A stretch of DNA of 64,000 nt from Ehretia macrophylla (Eukaryota; Streptophyta; Magnoliopsida; Boraginales; Ehretiaceae). Numbering within the stretch: position 1 is the stretch's first letter; the number at the start of each line of letters is the position of its first letter. The DNA is taken from positions 22,741,501-22,805,500 of the forward strand of contig CM075770.1 of NCBI GenBank assembly GCA_037974665.1. The letters are read 5' to 3'. Of this stretch, positions 1 to 13,300 are shown in pieces. A model generated the notes under the pieces. The model did no database searches. It saw only the letters and a program-made list of their open reading frames with translations, and was not told the DNA's origin. The translations under genes were made by a program, and so were the position numbers.

Positions 1-304
1 TGATGGATTAGGTTGTCTTCCTATTCGCGGCTCATGACGTACGATCCGGGATGGAAAAATAGCGCAAAAAAAAAGTGTCTCGAAACTGATGAAAACGTTC
101 AATTTTGGGCTTTGAAAACAGGCGCAATAAAGCAGGCTTGGTACCCCTAACGTAGAGCTCTTGGAGAGCTTTCCAATGGTATGTTGTGCGCCGCGCAACT
201 CCTTACGGATCAAAAGTTATGGGCGCCGGAGCGAGGGAGACCTGGTCCCAATCCCCACGCCCTCGGTTTGCCCGCCAAGCGTCTACGTGAGGCGTAGTTG
301 CCTT
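1..304. repeat. 341-bp satellite array, segment 1
   Basis: This is most of one satellite monomer, using the word GATGGATTAGG (at 2) as an arbitrary phase origin. It carries the landmarks of every other copy: a CACGACGTACGATCC-like block, the dyad around AGAGCTCT, a CTTACGGATCAAAAGTTATGG block and the CTACGTGAGGCG block. It is cut at 304 by element A and resumes at 10304. The left end is the window edge, so the array probably continues outside. Confidence 0.93.
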
Positions 305-2791
305 TGTGATGCCCGAGATTTAGCCATGCATTTAATTACTGTTGCATCCTTTGTTTGCTCATCTTTTTCTATGCCTTATTAAATGTCTCCTTAAGTTACT
401 ATTTACTCCATTTTTAAACTGCATTCTATTGGTTAATTAGCATTTTTATTAAATCATATTAATTGTTAAAGTAGTGGGAAAAATGTGCAATTGAGCTAGA
501 GGCGATAGGAGAGCTCGTTTAGAAAATGACTTTTGTAGTTGAATGAATAGTGTTACGTAACTAACTTAGAGATTTAATTATCTAGCACACATGTATCACC
601 TTAGGCTCGTTTCTAAGCTTTCAACGTGCATTTTAGAAGCCACTTAAGCACCCAAGCTTGACCCCACCAAACTAAACACCTTAAATAGCAACTAAGGCTC
701 ACAAAACACAAAACAAAAGAAAAAAAAGTGGGTAGAAATCCTGTAGCTGGGCCGAGAGCAAGGAGAAGAGAAAAAAAAAAGATTTTGCTCATCAACTCTC
801 CAAATCAAGCCACTCCAAGCCTTGAGCAACTAGTGTAGGGTGTTTGCAAGCTTCCTAGGTGTTCCTACGCGCATTGGTGAGGGATTTCACGGCTTATTTT
901 TGCATTTCTAAATAGTTGCTCTTTTCTTGATTTGTTAAAAATGTGATCAAATGCCATTGTATTAGTTATCTATGCTATTATACCATGTATATGAATTCTA
1001 GAGAACATATTTGAGCCATCGTTTCGCAATTTAAACGGTTAGAATCGTTAGTTTGATTTTTAGGGTGAATAGTGATATTTTTCTAGGGTTTTGTAATTGC
1101 TCGAATTAGCTTGATTCAATGCTTCTAATAGATGCCTTAGGTGCTAGTGAAGGTAACCTAATAGCCCCGTGCACTTGCATTGTCCTTAAATCGCTTAAAA
1201 TGGAAAATAGCCGACTTTAATTTGGGGCTTTCGGGGTTAATGCGAATCCGGGTGGATTCGGGCTTCAATTCTAGTATCCTTAAGCTACCTAGGTGCTATA
1301 GAAGCCTTGATATCCCTTGTTTGAAGCCCGGACAATGTATGTGTAGTTTAAAGCCATAAGAGGGAATTTGGGGCTTTCGGGGTAATCGCGGGTATTCGAA
1401 TGAGTTAGAGGGTTGAGAGGGTACCTTGAGGGTTAATTAGAAGGTTGGGAGAGTTTCCTTTAAAAATGGAATCATTAACCTTGGTTTGGAAGATAAATAG
1501 TTTGAAAAACAAAGGGGATTAGGTGCAATTTTGGTTGTCTCACACTTCTAAACCCATGGCATGACTCCTTAAGTGTTTATATGTGGTTTCAAGTTGATTT
1601 GGAGCTTTTGGTATGGTTCTATGCTTATTTTGTACATGTTCCTTTGTAAACTGCTTATTAGCTTCTATAATTGCTTATATTCTAATTGCATCGAGGTCAA
1701 CCTACTTTGTTGATCCTCCTATGTGTTAATGCTTATATTATTGCTATTAATTTGCCATTATTAAGTGCATTGCATCGTGGTTGCGCAACCATAGTGTCAG
1801 GGGCTGATGCGTTGAATATCGGCTGGGCGGCAGATGGCTTGCCGGTGGATATTCAATCTCCGTGCCCTAGTCCCTCATTCGCCTGGTCTGGAGATTGCCA
1901 GGGGATGTTGGGTCGTAGGATTATCGGGGTATATCCGGAGTACACCCGCTGGAGTATTTGGGGTTATGCCGGCTTATCGTGATCGTGCTCGTGGTTCGTG
2001 GATCGTGAATGAAGACCAGTGAAGATTAGTGTATAGGGGATTGTGTGAAATGTATCCTTTAAATGTGTGGTTATTTAAGTTATCATAGTTTCTTTAATTG
2101 TCTAAGTGTTATTGTTGTATAATTATATTATCTGTTGCATTGCACGCCCCGGGACTATATCCCTCACTGGGCAACAGTGGTTGCTCATACCTCGATATAT
2201 GTTTCAGGAGACGCTGAGGGTGATCCCCAGCTTGTTGAGTTAGTTGAGGAGGAGGAAGTTCAGATTGACCCTTTACCTTAGTTGATGTGCCTGATAGCTT
2301 GAGGTGGTTTAATTTCTTGCTGCTTGTGGAAGGCTCAACTAATTATCTTGTGTCCTATTTTGTGGCCTAAGGGCTATGTACATGCCTGTTGTGTAAATTT
2401 GAAGGATTGTTAATTGTGGTAGATTTGGAAGCCCATGTATTGTAATAACTTTTATTCCTGTTTTATTTCCTTGCATGCCTGGGAGTGAATGGCTAATGTA
2501 GAATGCCTTATCTTTTAAGTTGTTTTTATTGAAATCCTAGAATGTCATTGCTGCTAGACTATGTTGTAAACAAAGTTCTTGCATGCTTGTGTGGTTTTGT
2601 AATTATTGTTTACTTCAAGGCTCGGATGGCCTTGAATCTTTATATATAGCCATGAAAAGTATGTTTACCTTGTAGCTACCTTATTTGTAAGTTTACAGGT
2701 TTCCAGAATGTCCACGGTACAGGGGAGACTCTGTCCGTGTGTCAGGTTCGGACTTAGCCTTTAGCTTGGGGGTTTGGGTCGGGGCGTGACA
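305..2791 (+). repeat. 5' LTR of element A
   Basis: The LTR is 2487 bp and has TG...CA termini. It holds a candidate promoter area near 670-690 (TTAAATAG followed by an A-rich leader), the AGGTGAGGG-type box (GGTGAGGG at 876-883), the GGGTCGTAG box at about 1911 and the CAGGGGAGACTCTGTCCG block at 2720-2737. Short open frames near 1686-2022 recur in the other LTR but look like chance. Confidence 0.95.
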
Positions 2792-2797
2792 TTTAAG

Positions 2798-2809
2798 TGG
2801 TATCAGAGC
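2798..2809 (+). other. Primer binding site of element A (iMet-tRNA)
   Basis: TGGTATCAGAGC lies 6 nt inside the 5' LTR. This is the standard plant initiator Met-tRNA complement used to prime minus-strand synthesis in many Ty3/Gypsy and Ty1/Copia elements. It fixes the orientation as +. Confidence 0.93.
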
Positions 2810-3143
2810 TATAGATTGCATGAATCCGGGTTAAATTTCTCGGTCTGTGGGTAGAGATTTATTATGTGACTTTGTGAATACATGAGTCTTTGATTTTGAT
2901 TGGCCTAAGTGAAATTTGAATAAAGAATGAACATGCTAGCATGGAAATAGAATATCAAGAGTCTAGAATGTCAAGTATGATCTAGTGATTTACGTGTACT
3001 TCAAGAATGTGGAATATTTATTTGAACTTCTATGTACTTGACTTTATGTGAATCTAATTGGACTTTTCTTTATGTGTTTACTTATAAATTGCATATATAC
3101 ATGTATATACCTGTCATAACACTTTGCATTCTAGCTATTCGAG
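2810..3143 (+). other. Untranslated leader of element A
   Basis: This AT-rich stretch lies between the primer site and the gag start. I see no conserved coding frame or separate repeat in it. It would correspond to the packaging and leader region of the genomic RNA; no packaging signal can be recognised by eye. Confidence 0.7.
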
Positions 3144-4290
3144 ATGGGGCCCCGCCGTCGTGCTGATAATCCGAATGTTGGTGGAGAACCCGAGGGGGTT
3201 CATGGGCAAGAAGCTGAGGTGGCCGAAAATGCACCGCAGGTTCAAGAACCGAGCACTGCACAGATCTTGGCCACGATGGCCACTACTATGAACACTATCG
3301 CCCAGTTTGTGACACAACAGGGTCAGCCAGGGGTCGTTGGAGGTAATCAGACTGCGAGAGCCGGAGGTAATCTGTATGACCGATTCATTCATCATGGGGC
3401 CTATACTTTCTTTGGAGAACCGGACGATATGAAGGCTGAGATGTGGCTGAGGAAGTTTGAGAGAGTGGCAGTAATACTCGAGTGCCATGATGACAGGAAG
3501 ATTACTTACGCCACTTTCCTTCTTGAGGGTGACGCTGAAGATTGGTGGAATACCATCAGTGAGAAATGGGAAGTTGAGGGAGTTCATCATTCGTGGGCCG
3601 ACTTTGTCCGAGAATTCCGAGACAAGTACATATCGGTGGTTGCTTGCGAGAGGCGTCAAACAGAGTTCATAAACTTGAAACATGGAAGTATGACGGTAGA
3701 TCAATATGAGGCTACTTTTACCCGGCTTTCCCGTTATGCACCAGCTTTGATTCAGCCTGAGGACATGAAGATCTAGAGGTTCATCCTGGGTTTGAGGAGG
3801 GATATTATGCTGAACTTGTCTGCAAATGATTTTCCTAACTATGCTGCAGTAGTCCGAGCCGCCTCGAGATATGAGAAATGCAAGGCGGATGTGTTAGCCG
3901 AGACCAGTCAATCGAGTAAACGGTTTCAGTCTCAGAGGCAAGGGTACCAGGGGCAGGCTATATCAGTTGGGTAGAGTTCACAGCCGAGGCAGACTCAGAG
4001 TTATACAGGGCCTACTCAGACTAAGTCACGACTAGTTCAGAGTCAGACTCAGAGTCAGTTCCGTCCAGCAGTTTCCCGTTCGCAGTAGGGTAGTTCAGCT
4101 ACCTCTACTTACAGAGCTCATTCGGGAGGCATTGTTGCAAGACGTCACCAGCAGTGCATCTTCTGTCAGCGCCAGGGCCACACTGAGGATGTTTGTTGGA
4201 AGAAACATAACAAGTGTACAGGTTGCGGCAGTGATCAGCACAGGGTTAAGGACTGTCAGAAATTTAAGAACCCTAGGGGTCAGACGTCAG
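3144..4290 (+). pseudogene. gag region of element A (fossil)
   Basis: The region encodes the capsid/nucleocapsid part of the element. The likely start is the ATG at 3144 (MGPRRRADN). The N-terminal tract is hydrophilic and Q-rich. The retrotransposon gag core follows at about 3380-3830, with recognisable blocks FFGEPDD, LLEGDAEDWWNT and FVREFRDKYI and the MTVDQYEATFTRLSRYAP segment. A glutamine/serine-rich linker leads to two adjacent CCHC zinc-knuckle blocks near 4155-4260. The frame is broken, so no intact gag protein is expected. Homology of these blocks to gag of D1 and C in the same window is clear. Confidence 0.9.
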
Positions 4291-4379
4291 CTCAGAACTC
4301 TCAGACCAGGGCACCAGCTACAGCACCACCACCACCACCACGAGGTCAGGCCTGTGTATTTGCTTTGGATGCTGAGGAG

Positions 4380-7300
4380 CTTCTGGATACTACCGCTGTG
4401 GTAGAAGGTATTTTTCTTCTTAATGATCAATCAGTTAAGGTTTTAATTGATTATGGGGCTTTGCATTCTTTTATTACTCCTGCTTGTGCACAAAATGCTA
4501 AACTGAAACATGATAAAATGTTGCATGAGATTGTGGTTTATACTCCTATGGGTCCGAAGTTTGTTACTAGATCTATTTGCAGAGCATGTAGTATATTTAT
4601 TGAGGGTCGTGTTTTTCCTGCTGATTTGATTATCCTACCCTTCAATGACTTTGAAATTATATTGGGGATGGACTGGTTAAGTAAATATTATGCCCAGCTT
4701 GATTGTAGAAAGAAGATTGTGTATCTAGAAATGCCTGACCAGCCTGTACTTAAAATAGTTGGTAGTAGAAAATCTACGGGAACTCCTATTATTTCTTCTA
4801 TTAGGGCATCTAAATTATTGAGCAAGGGTTGTGAGGCTTATCTTGCATATTTGATTAATCAACCTGGGGATCAATTGAAATTGAATGATGTACCTATTGT
4901 GAGAGAGTTTCCGGGGGTCTTTCCTGAGGAATTACCTGGGTTACCGCCTGATAGAGAGATAGAGTTCATGATTGACTTACTGCCGGGGACTTCACCTATC
5001 TCTAGGACTCCGTATAGAATGGCTCCACCTGAATTGCAGGAATTGAAAGTTCAATTACAGGGCTTGCTTGAGAAGGGATTCATTCAGCCGAGTTCTTCGC
5101 CTTGGGGTGCGCCAGTCCTATTTGTTAAAAAGAAAGACGGATCTCTTCGTTTATGCATTGATTATCGGGGTCTTAATCAGGTAACCATCAAAAACAAATA
5201 TCCTTTGCCTTTAATTGAAGAGTTATTTGATCAGTTGCAAGGTGCCAGGGTATTCTCAAAATTCGATCTGAGGCAAGGCTATTATCAGTTAAGGATTAAG
5301 AAAGATGATATTCCAAAAACTGCTTTCAGAACTAGATATGGCCATTATGAGTTTGTTGTCTTGCCGTTTGGTCTTACTAATGCTCCCGCCGCATTCATGG
5401 ATTTAATGCAGAGGGTATTCCATCCTTATCTGGACCAATTTGTGGTCATATTCATTGATGATATTCTTGTCTATTCTAAATCTGAGGCGGAACATGAACA
5501 ACATCTCAGAATTGTGTTGCAGACTCTTCAGGAGCATCAGTTATTTGCAAAGTTTAGCAAATGTGAATTCTGGCTTAAGCAAGTTGCTTTTCTTGGCCAT
5601 ATTATCTCGCAGGATGGTATTTCTGTTGATCCAGCGAAGATTGAAGTTGTGTTATCTTGGAAACGACCTGAAACTGTCACAGAAATTCGTAGCTTCCTTG
5701 GTTTAGCTGGGTATTATCGGAGGTTTGTCAAGGATTTCTCTAAGATTGCAGGGCCTTTAACTCAACTTACTCAGAAGAAAACAGTTTTTGACTGGAGTGA
5801 TAAATGCGAGGCCAGCTTCCAGGAATTGAAGAAGAGATTGACTACAGCTCCTATTCTTGCTTTACTTGAGGGTTATGATAATCTGGTGATCTATAGTGAT
5901 GCTTCGAAGGAAGGTCTGGGTTGTGTATTGATGCAGAATGGCAGGGTTATTGCTTATGCTTCCAGGAAACTGAAGCCTTATGAACTCAACTATCCGACTC
6001 ATGATCTTGAGCTTGCAGCTATCATTCTTGCATTAAAGAAATGGCGTCATTATCTCTGGGGCAACAAGTTTGAAATCTTTACAGATCATAAGAGCTTGAA
6101 ATATCTGTTTTCACAGAAAGAGTTGAACATGAGGCAGAGGCGTTGGCTGGAATTACTTGAGGACTATAACTGCACTATTAACTATCTTCCAGGCAATGCC
6201 AATATTGTTGCTGATGCTTTGAGCCGAAAGGCTACTGTTGCTAGCTTGATTATCAAGAATTGGGAATTCATGGAAGAATTGTGCTTATGGAAGCCTAGTA
6301 CTTCAAATTCTGGTATTCAATTCGCAAGTTTGCAGATTCAATCTCTGTTGTTATCCAGGATTCGAGAAGCTCAATAGGCTGATCTTCAATTGTTGAAAGT
6401 CTTAGAGAATTCTATAGGGGGAGAGTCGAATTTCAAACTGCACGACGATGGTATTCTTAAATTCAAAGGCAGAATCTGTATTCCGAGTGATCCAACTCTG
6501 AAGAAGGATATTCTTGCTGAGGCACACAGTTCTAGATATACTATCCATCCAGGCAGTACAAAAATGTATAAAGATTTGAAGCAGAATTTCTGGTGGAATA
6601 ATATGAAGAGAGAGATTGCTGACTATGTTGCTCGATGTCTTACTTGTCAGAAAGTTAAAGCAGAACATCAGAGGCCTGTAGGGTTGTTGCAGCCTTTGGC
6701 TATTCCTGTTTGGAAATGAGATCATATTACCATGGATTTCGTCTCAGATTTACCGAGATCTTCGAAGGGTAATGACTCAGTTTGGGTTATTGTGGATAGA
6801 TTGACCAAGACTTCTCATTTTATTGCTAAAAAGAAGTCTGATTCTCTTGATAAACTGGTAGAGTTGTATATTGAGAATGTTGTCTGACTTCATGGAATTC
6901 CAAAGAGTATTGTGTCAGATAGAGATCCCAGATTCACATCGCAGTTCTGGCAGAAGATTCAGAAAGCTTTGGGCACGACTTTGAATTTCAGTACAGCTTA
7001 TCATCCTCAGACAGATGGTCAATCCGAGAGAACTATCTTAATCCTTGAGGATATGTTGCGGGCTTGTATTCTGGACTTCGGTAAGAGTTGGGAGAAGTAT
7101 TTGCCACTGGCAGAGTTCGCCTACAACAATAGTTATCAAGCTACTATTGGTATGGCACCTTATGAGGCACTGTATGGGCGTAAATGTCGGTCTCCTCTCT
7201 ACTGGGATGATGTTGGTGAAATGAAGACGGTCGACCCTACTCTCTTACCTGAAATGAACAAAATGATTGATCATGTGCAGCTTATCAGAAAAAGAATGCT

Positions 7301-7800
7301 TACAGCACAGAGCCGACAAAAGAGTTATGCAGATAGACGCTGTCGTGATCTGAAATTTATCATGGGCGACCGGATATTTCTGAAAATTTCTCCTCGCAAG
7401 GGTTTGATTCAGCATGGTAAAGGAGGTAAACTCAGTCCTCGATATGTGGGACCATTTGAGATAACTGAAACTGTTGGTGATTTCGCTTATCGTCTAGCTT
7501 TACCTCCCAGTCTGGGCAGAATTCATGATGTATTCCATGTTTCTATGCTTCGGAAATATCAGCCAGATCCCTCTCACATACTTGAGCAAGAACCGCTAGA
7601 GATCAGTGAAACTTTGACCTACATAGAGAAACCTCTTCGAATTGTTGATCAGAAAGTTCAGGAATTGAGGACTAAAAGCATTCCAATGGTTAAAGTTCTG
7701 TGGGACCATCACGGAGTAGAGGATGCGACGTGGGAAAGAGAGGATCAGATGCGGGAACGGTATCCAGAGTTATTCGCCGAATCATGTAAGAATTGCGTGG
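4380..7800 (+). pseudogene. pol region of element A: PR-RT-RNase H-integrase-chromodomain (fossil)
   Basis: Domains in order: retropepsin-like aspartic protease near 4440-4700 (HSFITPAC segment, then IILGMDWL); reverse transcriptase about 5080-5700 with the FIDDILVYS catalytic segment near 5450; RNase H about 5880-6250 ([22 protein letters not shown]); integrase about 6480-7250 with the HPGSTKMY/CLTCQ zinc segment, a SDRDPRF block and the [14 protein letters not shown] block; and a chromodomain-like C-terminus ending about 7790 (EDATWERED). The order RT-RNase H before integrase defines Ty3/Gypsy. Such tails in chromoviruses are known to bias integration to heterochromatin. The reading frame has several breaks. 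Confidence 0.92.
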
Positions 7801-7810
7801 ACGCAATTAG

Positions 7811-7826
7811 TTTAAGGGGGAGAGGA
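7811..7826 (+). other. Polypurine tract of element A
   Basis: TTTAAGGGGGAGAGGA sits directly before the 3' LTR. It is the expected plus-strand primer, and very similar tracts precede the 3' LTRs of C, D1, D2 and E3. Confidence 0.9.
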
Positions 7827-10298
7827 TGTGACGCCCGAGATTTAGCCATGCATTTAATTACTGTTGCATCCTTTGTTTGCTCATCTTTTTCTATGCCTTA
7901 TTAAATGTCTCCTTAAGTTACTATTCACTCCATTTTTAAACTGCATTTAATTGGTTAATTAGCATTTTTATTAAATCATATTAATTGTTAAAGTAGTGGG
8001 AAAAATGTACAATTGAGCTAGAGGCGATAGGAGAGCTCGTTTAGAAAATGACTTTTGTAGTTGAATGAATAGTGTTACGTAACTAACTTAGAGATTTAAT
8101 TATCTAGCATACATGTATCACCTTAGGCTCATTTCTAAGCTTTCAACGCGCATTTTAGAAGCCACTTAAGTACCCAACTAAACACCTTAAATAGCAACTA
8201 AGGCTCACAAAACACAAAACAAAAGAAAAAAAAGTGGGCAGAAATCCTGTAGCTGGGCCGAGAGCAAGGAGAAGAGAAAAAAAAAAGATTTTGCTCATCA
8301 ACTCTCCAAATCAAGCCACTCCAAGCCTTGAGCAACTAGTGTAGGGTGTTTGCAAGCTTCCTAGGTATTCCTACGCGCATTGGTGAGGGATTTCACGGCT
8401 TATTTTTGCATTTCTAAATAGTTGCTCTTTTCTTGATTTGTTGAAAATGTGATCAAATGCCATTGTATTAGTTATCTATGCTATTATACCATGTATATGA
8501 ATGCTAGAGAACATATTTGAGCCATCGTTTTACAATTTAAACGGTTAGAATCGTTAGTTTGATTTTTAGGGTGAATAGTGATATTTTTCTAGGGTTTTGC
8601 GTAATTGCTCGAATTAGCTTGATTCAATGCTTCTAATAGATACCTTAGGTGCTAGTGAAGGTAACCTAATAGCCCCGTGCACTTGCATTGTCCTTAAATC
8701 TCTTAAAATAGAAAATAGCCGACTTTAATTTGGGGCTTTCGGGGTTAATGCAAATCCGGGTGGATTCGGGCTTCAATTCTAGTATCCTTAAGCTACCTAG
8801 GTGCTATAGAAGCCTTGATATCCCTTGTTTGAAGCTCGGACAATGTATGTGTAGTTTAAAGCCATAAGAGGGAATTTGGGGCTTCCGGGGTAATCGCGGG
8901 CATTTGAATGAGTTAGTGGGTTGAGAGGGTACCTTGAGGATTAGTTAGAAGGTTGGGAGAGTTTCCTTTAAAAATGGAATCATTAACCTTGGTTTGGAAG
9001 ATAAATAGTTTGAAAAACAAAGGGGATTAGGTGCAATTTTGGTTGTCTCACACTTCTAAACCCATGGCATGACTCCTTAAGTGTTTATATGTGGTTTCAA
9101 GTTGATTTGGAGCTTTTGGTATGGTTCTATGCTTATTTTGTACATGTTCCTTTGTAAATTGCTTATTAGCTTCTATAATTGCTTCTATTCTAATTGCATC
9201 AAGGTCAACCTACTTTGTTGATCCTCCTATGTGTTAATGCTTATATTATTGCTATTAATTTGCCATTGTTAAGTGCATTGCATCGTGGTTGCGCAACCAT
9301 AGTGTCAGGGGCTGATGCGTTGAATATCGGCTGGGCGGTAGAGGGCTTGCCGGTGGATATTCAATCTCCGTGCCCTAGTCCCTCATTCGCTTGGTCCGGA
9401 GATTGCCAGGGGATGTTGGGTCGTAGGATTATCGGGGTACATTCGGAGTACACCCACGGAGTGTTTGGGGTTATGCCGGCTTATCGTGATCGTGCTCGTG
9501 GTTCGTGGATCGTGAATGAAGACCAGTGAAGATTGGTGTATAGGGGATTGTGTGAAATGTATCCTTTAAATGTGTGGTTATTTAAGTTATCATAGTTTCT
9601 TTAATTGTCTAAGTGTTATTGTTGTATAATTATATTATCTGTTGCATTGCACGCCCCGGGACTATATCCCTCACTGGGCAACAGTGGTTGCTCATACCTC
9701 GATATATGTTTCAGGAGACGCTGAGGGTGATCCCCAGCTTGTTGAGTTAGTTGAGGAGGAGGAAGTTCAGATTGACCCTTTACCTTAGTTGCTGTGCCTG
9801 ATAGCTTGAGGTGGTTTAATTTCTTGCTGCTTGTGGAAGGCTCAACTAATTATCTTGTGTCCTATTTTGTGGCCTAAGGGCTATGTACATGCCTGTTGTG
9901 TAAATTTGACAGATTGTTAATTGTGGTAGATTTGGAAGCCCATGTATTGTAATAACTTTTATTCCTGTTTTATTTCCTTGCATGCCTGGGAGTGAATGGC
10001 TAATGTAGAATGCCTTATCTTTTAAGTTGTTTTTATTGAAATCCTAGAATGTCATTGCTGCTAGACTATGTTGTAAACAAAGTTCTTGCATGCTTGTGTG
10101 GTTTTGGAATTATTGTTTACTTCAAGGCTCGGATGGCCTTGAATCTTTATATATAGCCATGAAAAGTATGTTTACCTTGTAGCTACCTTATTTGTAAGTT
10201 TACAGGTTTCCAGAATGTCCACGGTACAGGGGAGACTCTGTCCGTGTGTCAGGTCCGGACTTAGCCTTTAGCTTGGGGGTTTGGGTCGGGGCGTGACA
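7827..10298 (+). repeat. 3' LTR of element A
   Basis: The LTR is 2472 bp and pairs with 305-2791 along its full length. By eye there are about 45 to 50 substitutions and a few short indels, and transitions are common. The shared boxes are present: GGTGAGGG at 8382-8389, GGGTCGTAG near 9418 and CAGGGGAGACTCTGTCCG from about 10227. It is followed by the target duplication GCCTT at 10299-10303, then satellite. Confidence 0.95.
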
Positions 10299-10303
10299 GC
10301 CTT

Positions 10304-13300
10304 GCCCAAGATGCCATGGGATTCGGTAACAGCAATGTGATGGATTAGGTTGTCTTCCTTTTCGCGACTCACGACGTACGATGCGGGATGGAAAAACAGC
10401 ACGAAAGAAGAAAAATGTCCCGAAACTAATGAAAACGTTCGATTTTGGGCTCCAAAAAAGGCACAGACGAGCAGGCTTGGTGCCCCCGTCGTAGAGCTCT
10501 AGGTGAGCTTTCCATCGTTATGCTGTCCACTGTGTAACGCCTTACGGATCAAAAGTAATGGGCACCGGAGCGATGGAGACCTGGTCCTAAGCCCCATGCC
10601 CTCGATTTGCGGTCCCAGCCTCTACGTGAGGCGAAGTTGTCTTGCCCAAGGTGCCGTGGGATTCGGTAATAGAAATGTGATGGAATAGGTTGTCTTCCTT
10701 TTCGCGGCTCACGACGTACGATCCGAGACAGAAAAATAGCGCAAAAGAAGAAAAGTATCCCGAAACTGATGAAAATATTCAATTTTGGGCTGCAAAAACA
10801 GGTGCAGTCGAGCATGCTTGGTGCCCACGTTGTAGAGCTCTCGGAGAGCTTTCCAACGGTATGCTGTGCGCTGCGTAATTCCTTACGGATCAAAAGTTAA
10901 AGGCACCGGAGCAACGGAGACCTGGTCCCAAGCCCCACAACCTCGGTTTACGGGCCCAACCTCTACGTGAGACGAAGTTGTCTTGCACAAGGTGCCATGG
11001 GATTCGGTACTAGAAATGTGATGGATTAGGCTGTCTTCCTTTTCGCAACTCACGAAGTTCGATCCGGGATAGAAAAATAGCACAAAAGAAGAAAAGTGTC
11101 TCGAAACTGATGAAAATGTTCAATTTCTTTGCTCCAAAAATAGGCGCAGTAAAGCAGGCTTGGTACCCCCATCATAGAGCTCTCGGAGAGCTTTCCAATG
11201 GCATGCTGTGCACCGCGCAACTCTTTATGGATCAAAAGTTATGGGCACCGGAGCGATGAATACCTGGTCTCAAGCCCCATGCCCTCGGTTTGCTGGCCCA
11301 ACCTCTACGTGAGGCGAAGTTTTCTTGCCCAAGGTGACATGAGATTCGGTAATAGAAATGTGATGGATCAGGTTGTCATCCTTTTCGCGGCTCACGACGT
11401 ACGATCCGGGACGGAAAAACAGGACAAAAGAAGAAAAGTGTCCCAAAACTGATGAAAATGTTCAATTTTGGCCGTTGAAAACAAGCGCAGCAAAGTAGGC
11501 TAGGTACCACCGTTGTAGAGCACTCGGAGAGCTTTCCAACGGTATGCTGTGCGCCACATAACTCCTTACAAATCAAAAGTTATGGGCATCGGAGCGACGG
11601 ACACCTGGTCCCAAGCCCTATGCCCTCGGTTTGCGGTCCCAACCTCTACGTGAGGTGAAGTTGTCTTGCCCAAGGTGCCGTGGGATTTGGTGCTAGAAAT
11701 GTGACGGATTAGGTTGTGTTCCTTTTCGTGGCTCACGACGTACGATCCGGGATAGAAAAACAGCACAAAAGAAGAAAAGTGTCTTGAAACAGATGAAAAC
11801 GTTCGATTTTGGGCTCCGAAAATAGGCGCAGTTGTGCAGACTTGGTGCCCGCATCGTAGAGCTCTCGGTGAGCTTTCCAACGGTATGCTGTGCGCCGCGT
11901 AACACCTTACGGATCAAAAGTTATGGGCACCGGAGCAACGAAGACTTGGTCCCAAGCCCCACGCCCTCGGTTTGTGGGCCCAGCCTCTATGTGAGGCATA
12001 GTTGTCTTGCCCAAGGTGCTGTGGGATTCGGTAATAGAAATGTGATGGATTAGGTTGTCTTCCATTTAGCGGCTCACGACGTACGATCTAGGACGGAAAA
12101 ACAGCACAAAAGAAAAAAATTATCCCGAAACTGAATAAAACATTTTATTTTAGGCTCCGAAAAAAGGCGCAGCAAAGCAGGCTAGGTACCCCCGTCGTAG
12201 AGCTCTTGGAGAGCTTTCCAACGGTATGCTGTTCGCTGCGTAACTCCTTACGGATCAAAAGTTATGGGCACCGGAGCGACGGAGACCTGGTCCCAAGGCC
12301 CACGCCCTCGGTTTGCGAGCCCAGCCTTTATGTGAGGCGAAGTTGTCTTGCCCAAGGCGCCGTGGGATTCGATAATAGAAATGTGATGGATTATGTTGTC
12401 TTCTTTTTTGCGGCTCATGATGTACGATGTGAGATGGAAAAACTGCACAAAAGAAGAAAAGTGTCCCGAAACTGATGAACATGTTCGATTTTGGGCTCCA
12501 AAAATAGGCACAGCCGAGCAGGCTTGGTGCCCCCGTCGTAGAGCTATCGGTGAGCTTTCCAACGGTATGTTGTGCACCACGTAACTCCTTACGGATCAAA
12601 TGTTATGGGCACCGGGACGACGGAGACCTGGTGCCAAGCACCACGCCCTCGGTTTGTGGGTCCAGCCTCTACATGAGGCGAAGTTGTCTTGCCCAAGATG
12701 CCGTGGGATTCGGTAATAGAAAGGTGATGGATTAGGTTGCCTTCCTTTTCGCGGCTCACGACGTACGATCCGGGATAAAAAAAATAGTGGAAAAGAAGAA
12801 AAGTGTCCTGAAACTGATGAAAACATTCAATTTTGGGCTCCGAAAATAGGTGCAGCCAAGCAGTCTTGGTGCCCTTGTCGTAGAGCTCTCGGAGAGCTTT
12901 CCAACGGTATGTTGTGCGCCGCGTAATTCCTTACGGATCAAAAGTTATGGGCACCGGAGCGACGGAGACCTGGTCTCAAGCCCCACGCCCTCGGTTTGCG
13001 GCCCAGCCTCTACGTGAGGCGAAGTTGTCATGCCTAAGGTGCCACGGGATTTGGTAATAGAAATGTGATGGATTAGGTTGTCTTTCTTTTTGCGGCTCAC
13101 GACGTACAATCCGGTACGAGAAAATAGCGCAAAAGCTGAAAAGTGTCCCGAAACTGATGAAAACATTCGATTTTGGTCTCCGAGGTGCAACAGAGCTGGC
13201 TTGGTACCCCCGTCGTAGAGCTTTCCAACAGTATGCTGTGTGCCGCGTAACTCCTTACGGATTAAAAGTTATAGGCGCCGGAGCGACGGAGACTTGGTCC

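Larger units (their letters stand above)
305..10298 (+). mobile_element. Element A: full-length Ty3/Gypsy chromovirus (Tekay/Del-like)
   Basis: This is a full-length LTR retroelement of about 10.0 kb. It has two long LTRs (305-2791 and 7827-10298) beginning TGTGA and ending GTGACA, a Met-tRNA primer site just inside the left LTR, a purine tract just before the right LTR, and gag and pol domains between them. The 5-bp duplication GCCTT lies at 300-304 and 10299-10303. It landed inside a satellite monomer. The two LTRs differ by about 2% by eye, plus a few small indels, which suggests roughly 0.7 My at 1.3e-8 substitutions per site per year. The coding part is broken in about six to eight places, so this is a recent fossil. 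Lineage assignment rests on long LTRs, the iMet primer site and the chromodomain-like tail; it is an inference without database support. Confidence 0.95.

Noticed and set aside
1686-2022. Open frames in the 5' LTR of A that recur in its 3' LTR
   Set aside because: Repetition only reflects LTR identity. There is no known domain, and they lie in the untranslated LTR.
3135-3704. Long antisense open frame of 189 codons across gag of A
   Set aside because: It is a shadow of the gag coding strand. The sense strand has clear gag blocks.
10339-10678. CENP-B box in the satellite monomer
   Set aside because: The nearest word, around GTTCGATTTTGGGC, does not fit the NTTCGNNNNANNCGGGN spacing on either strand.
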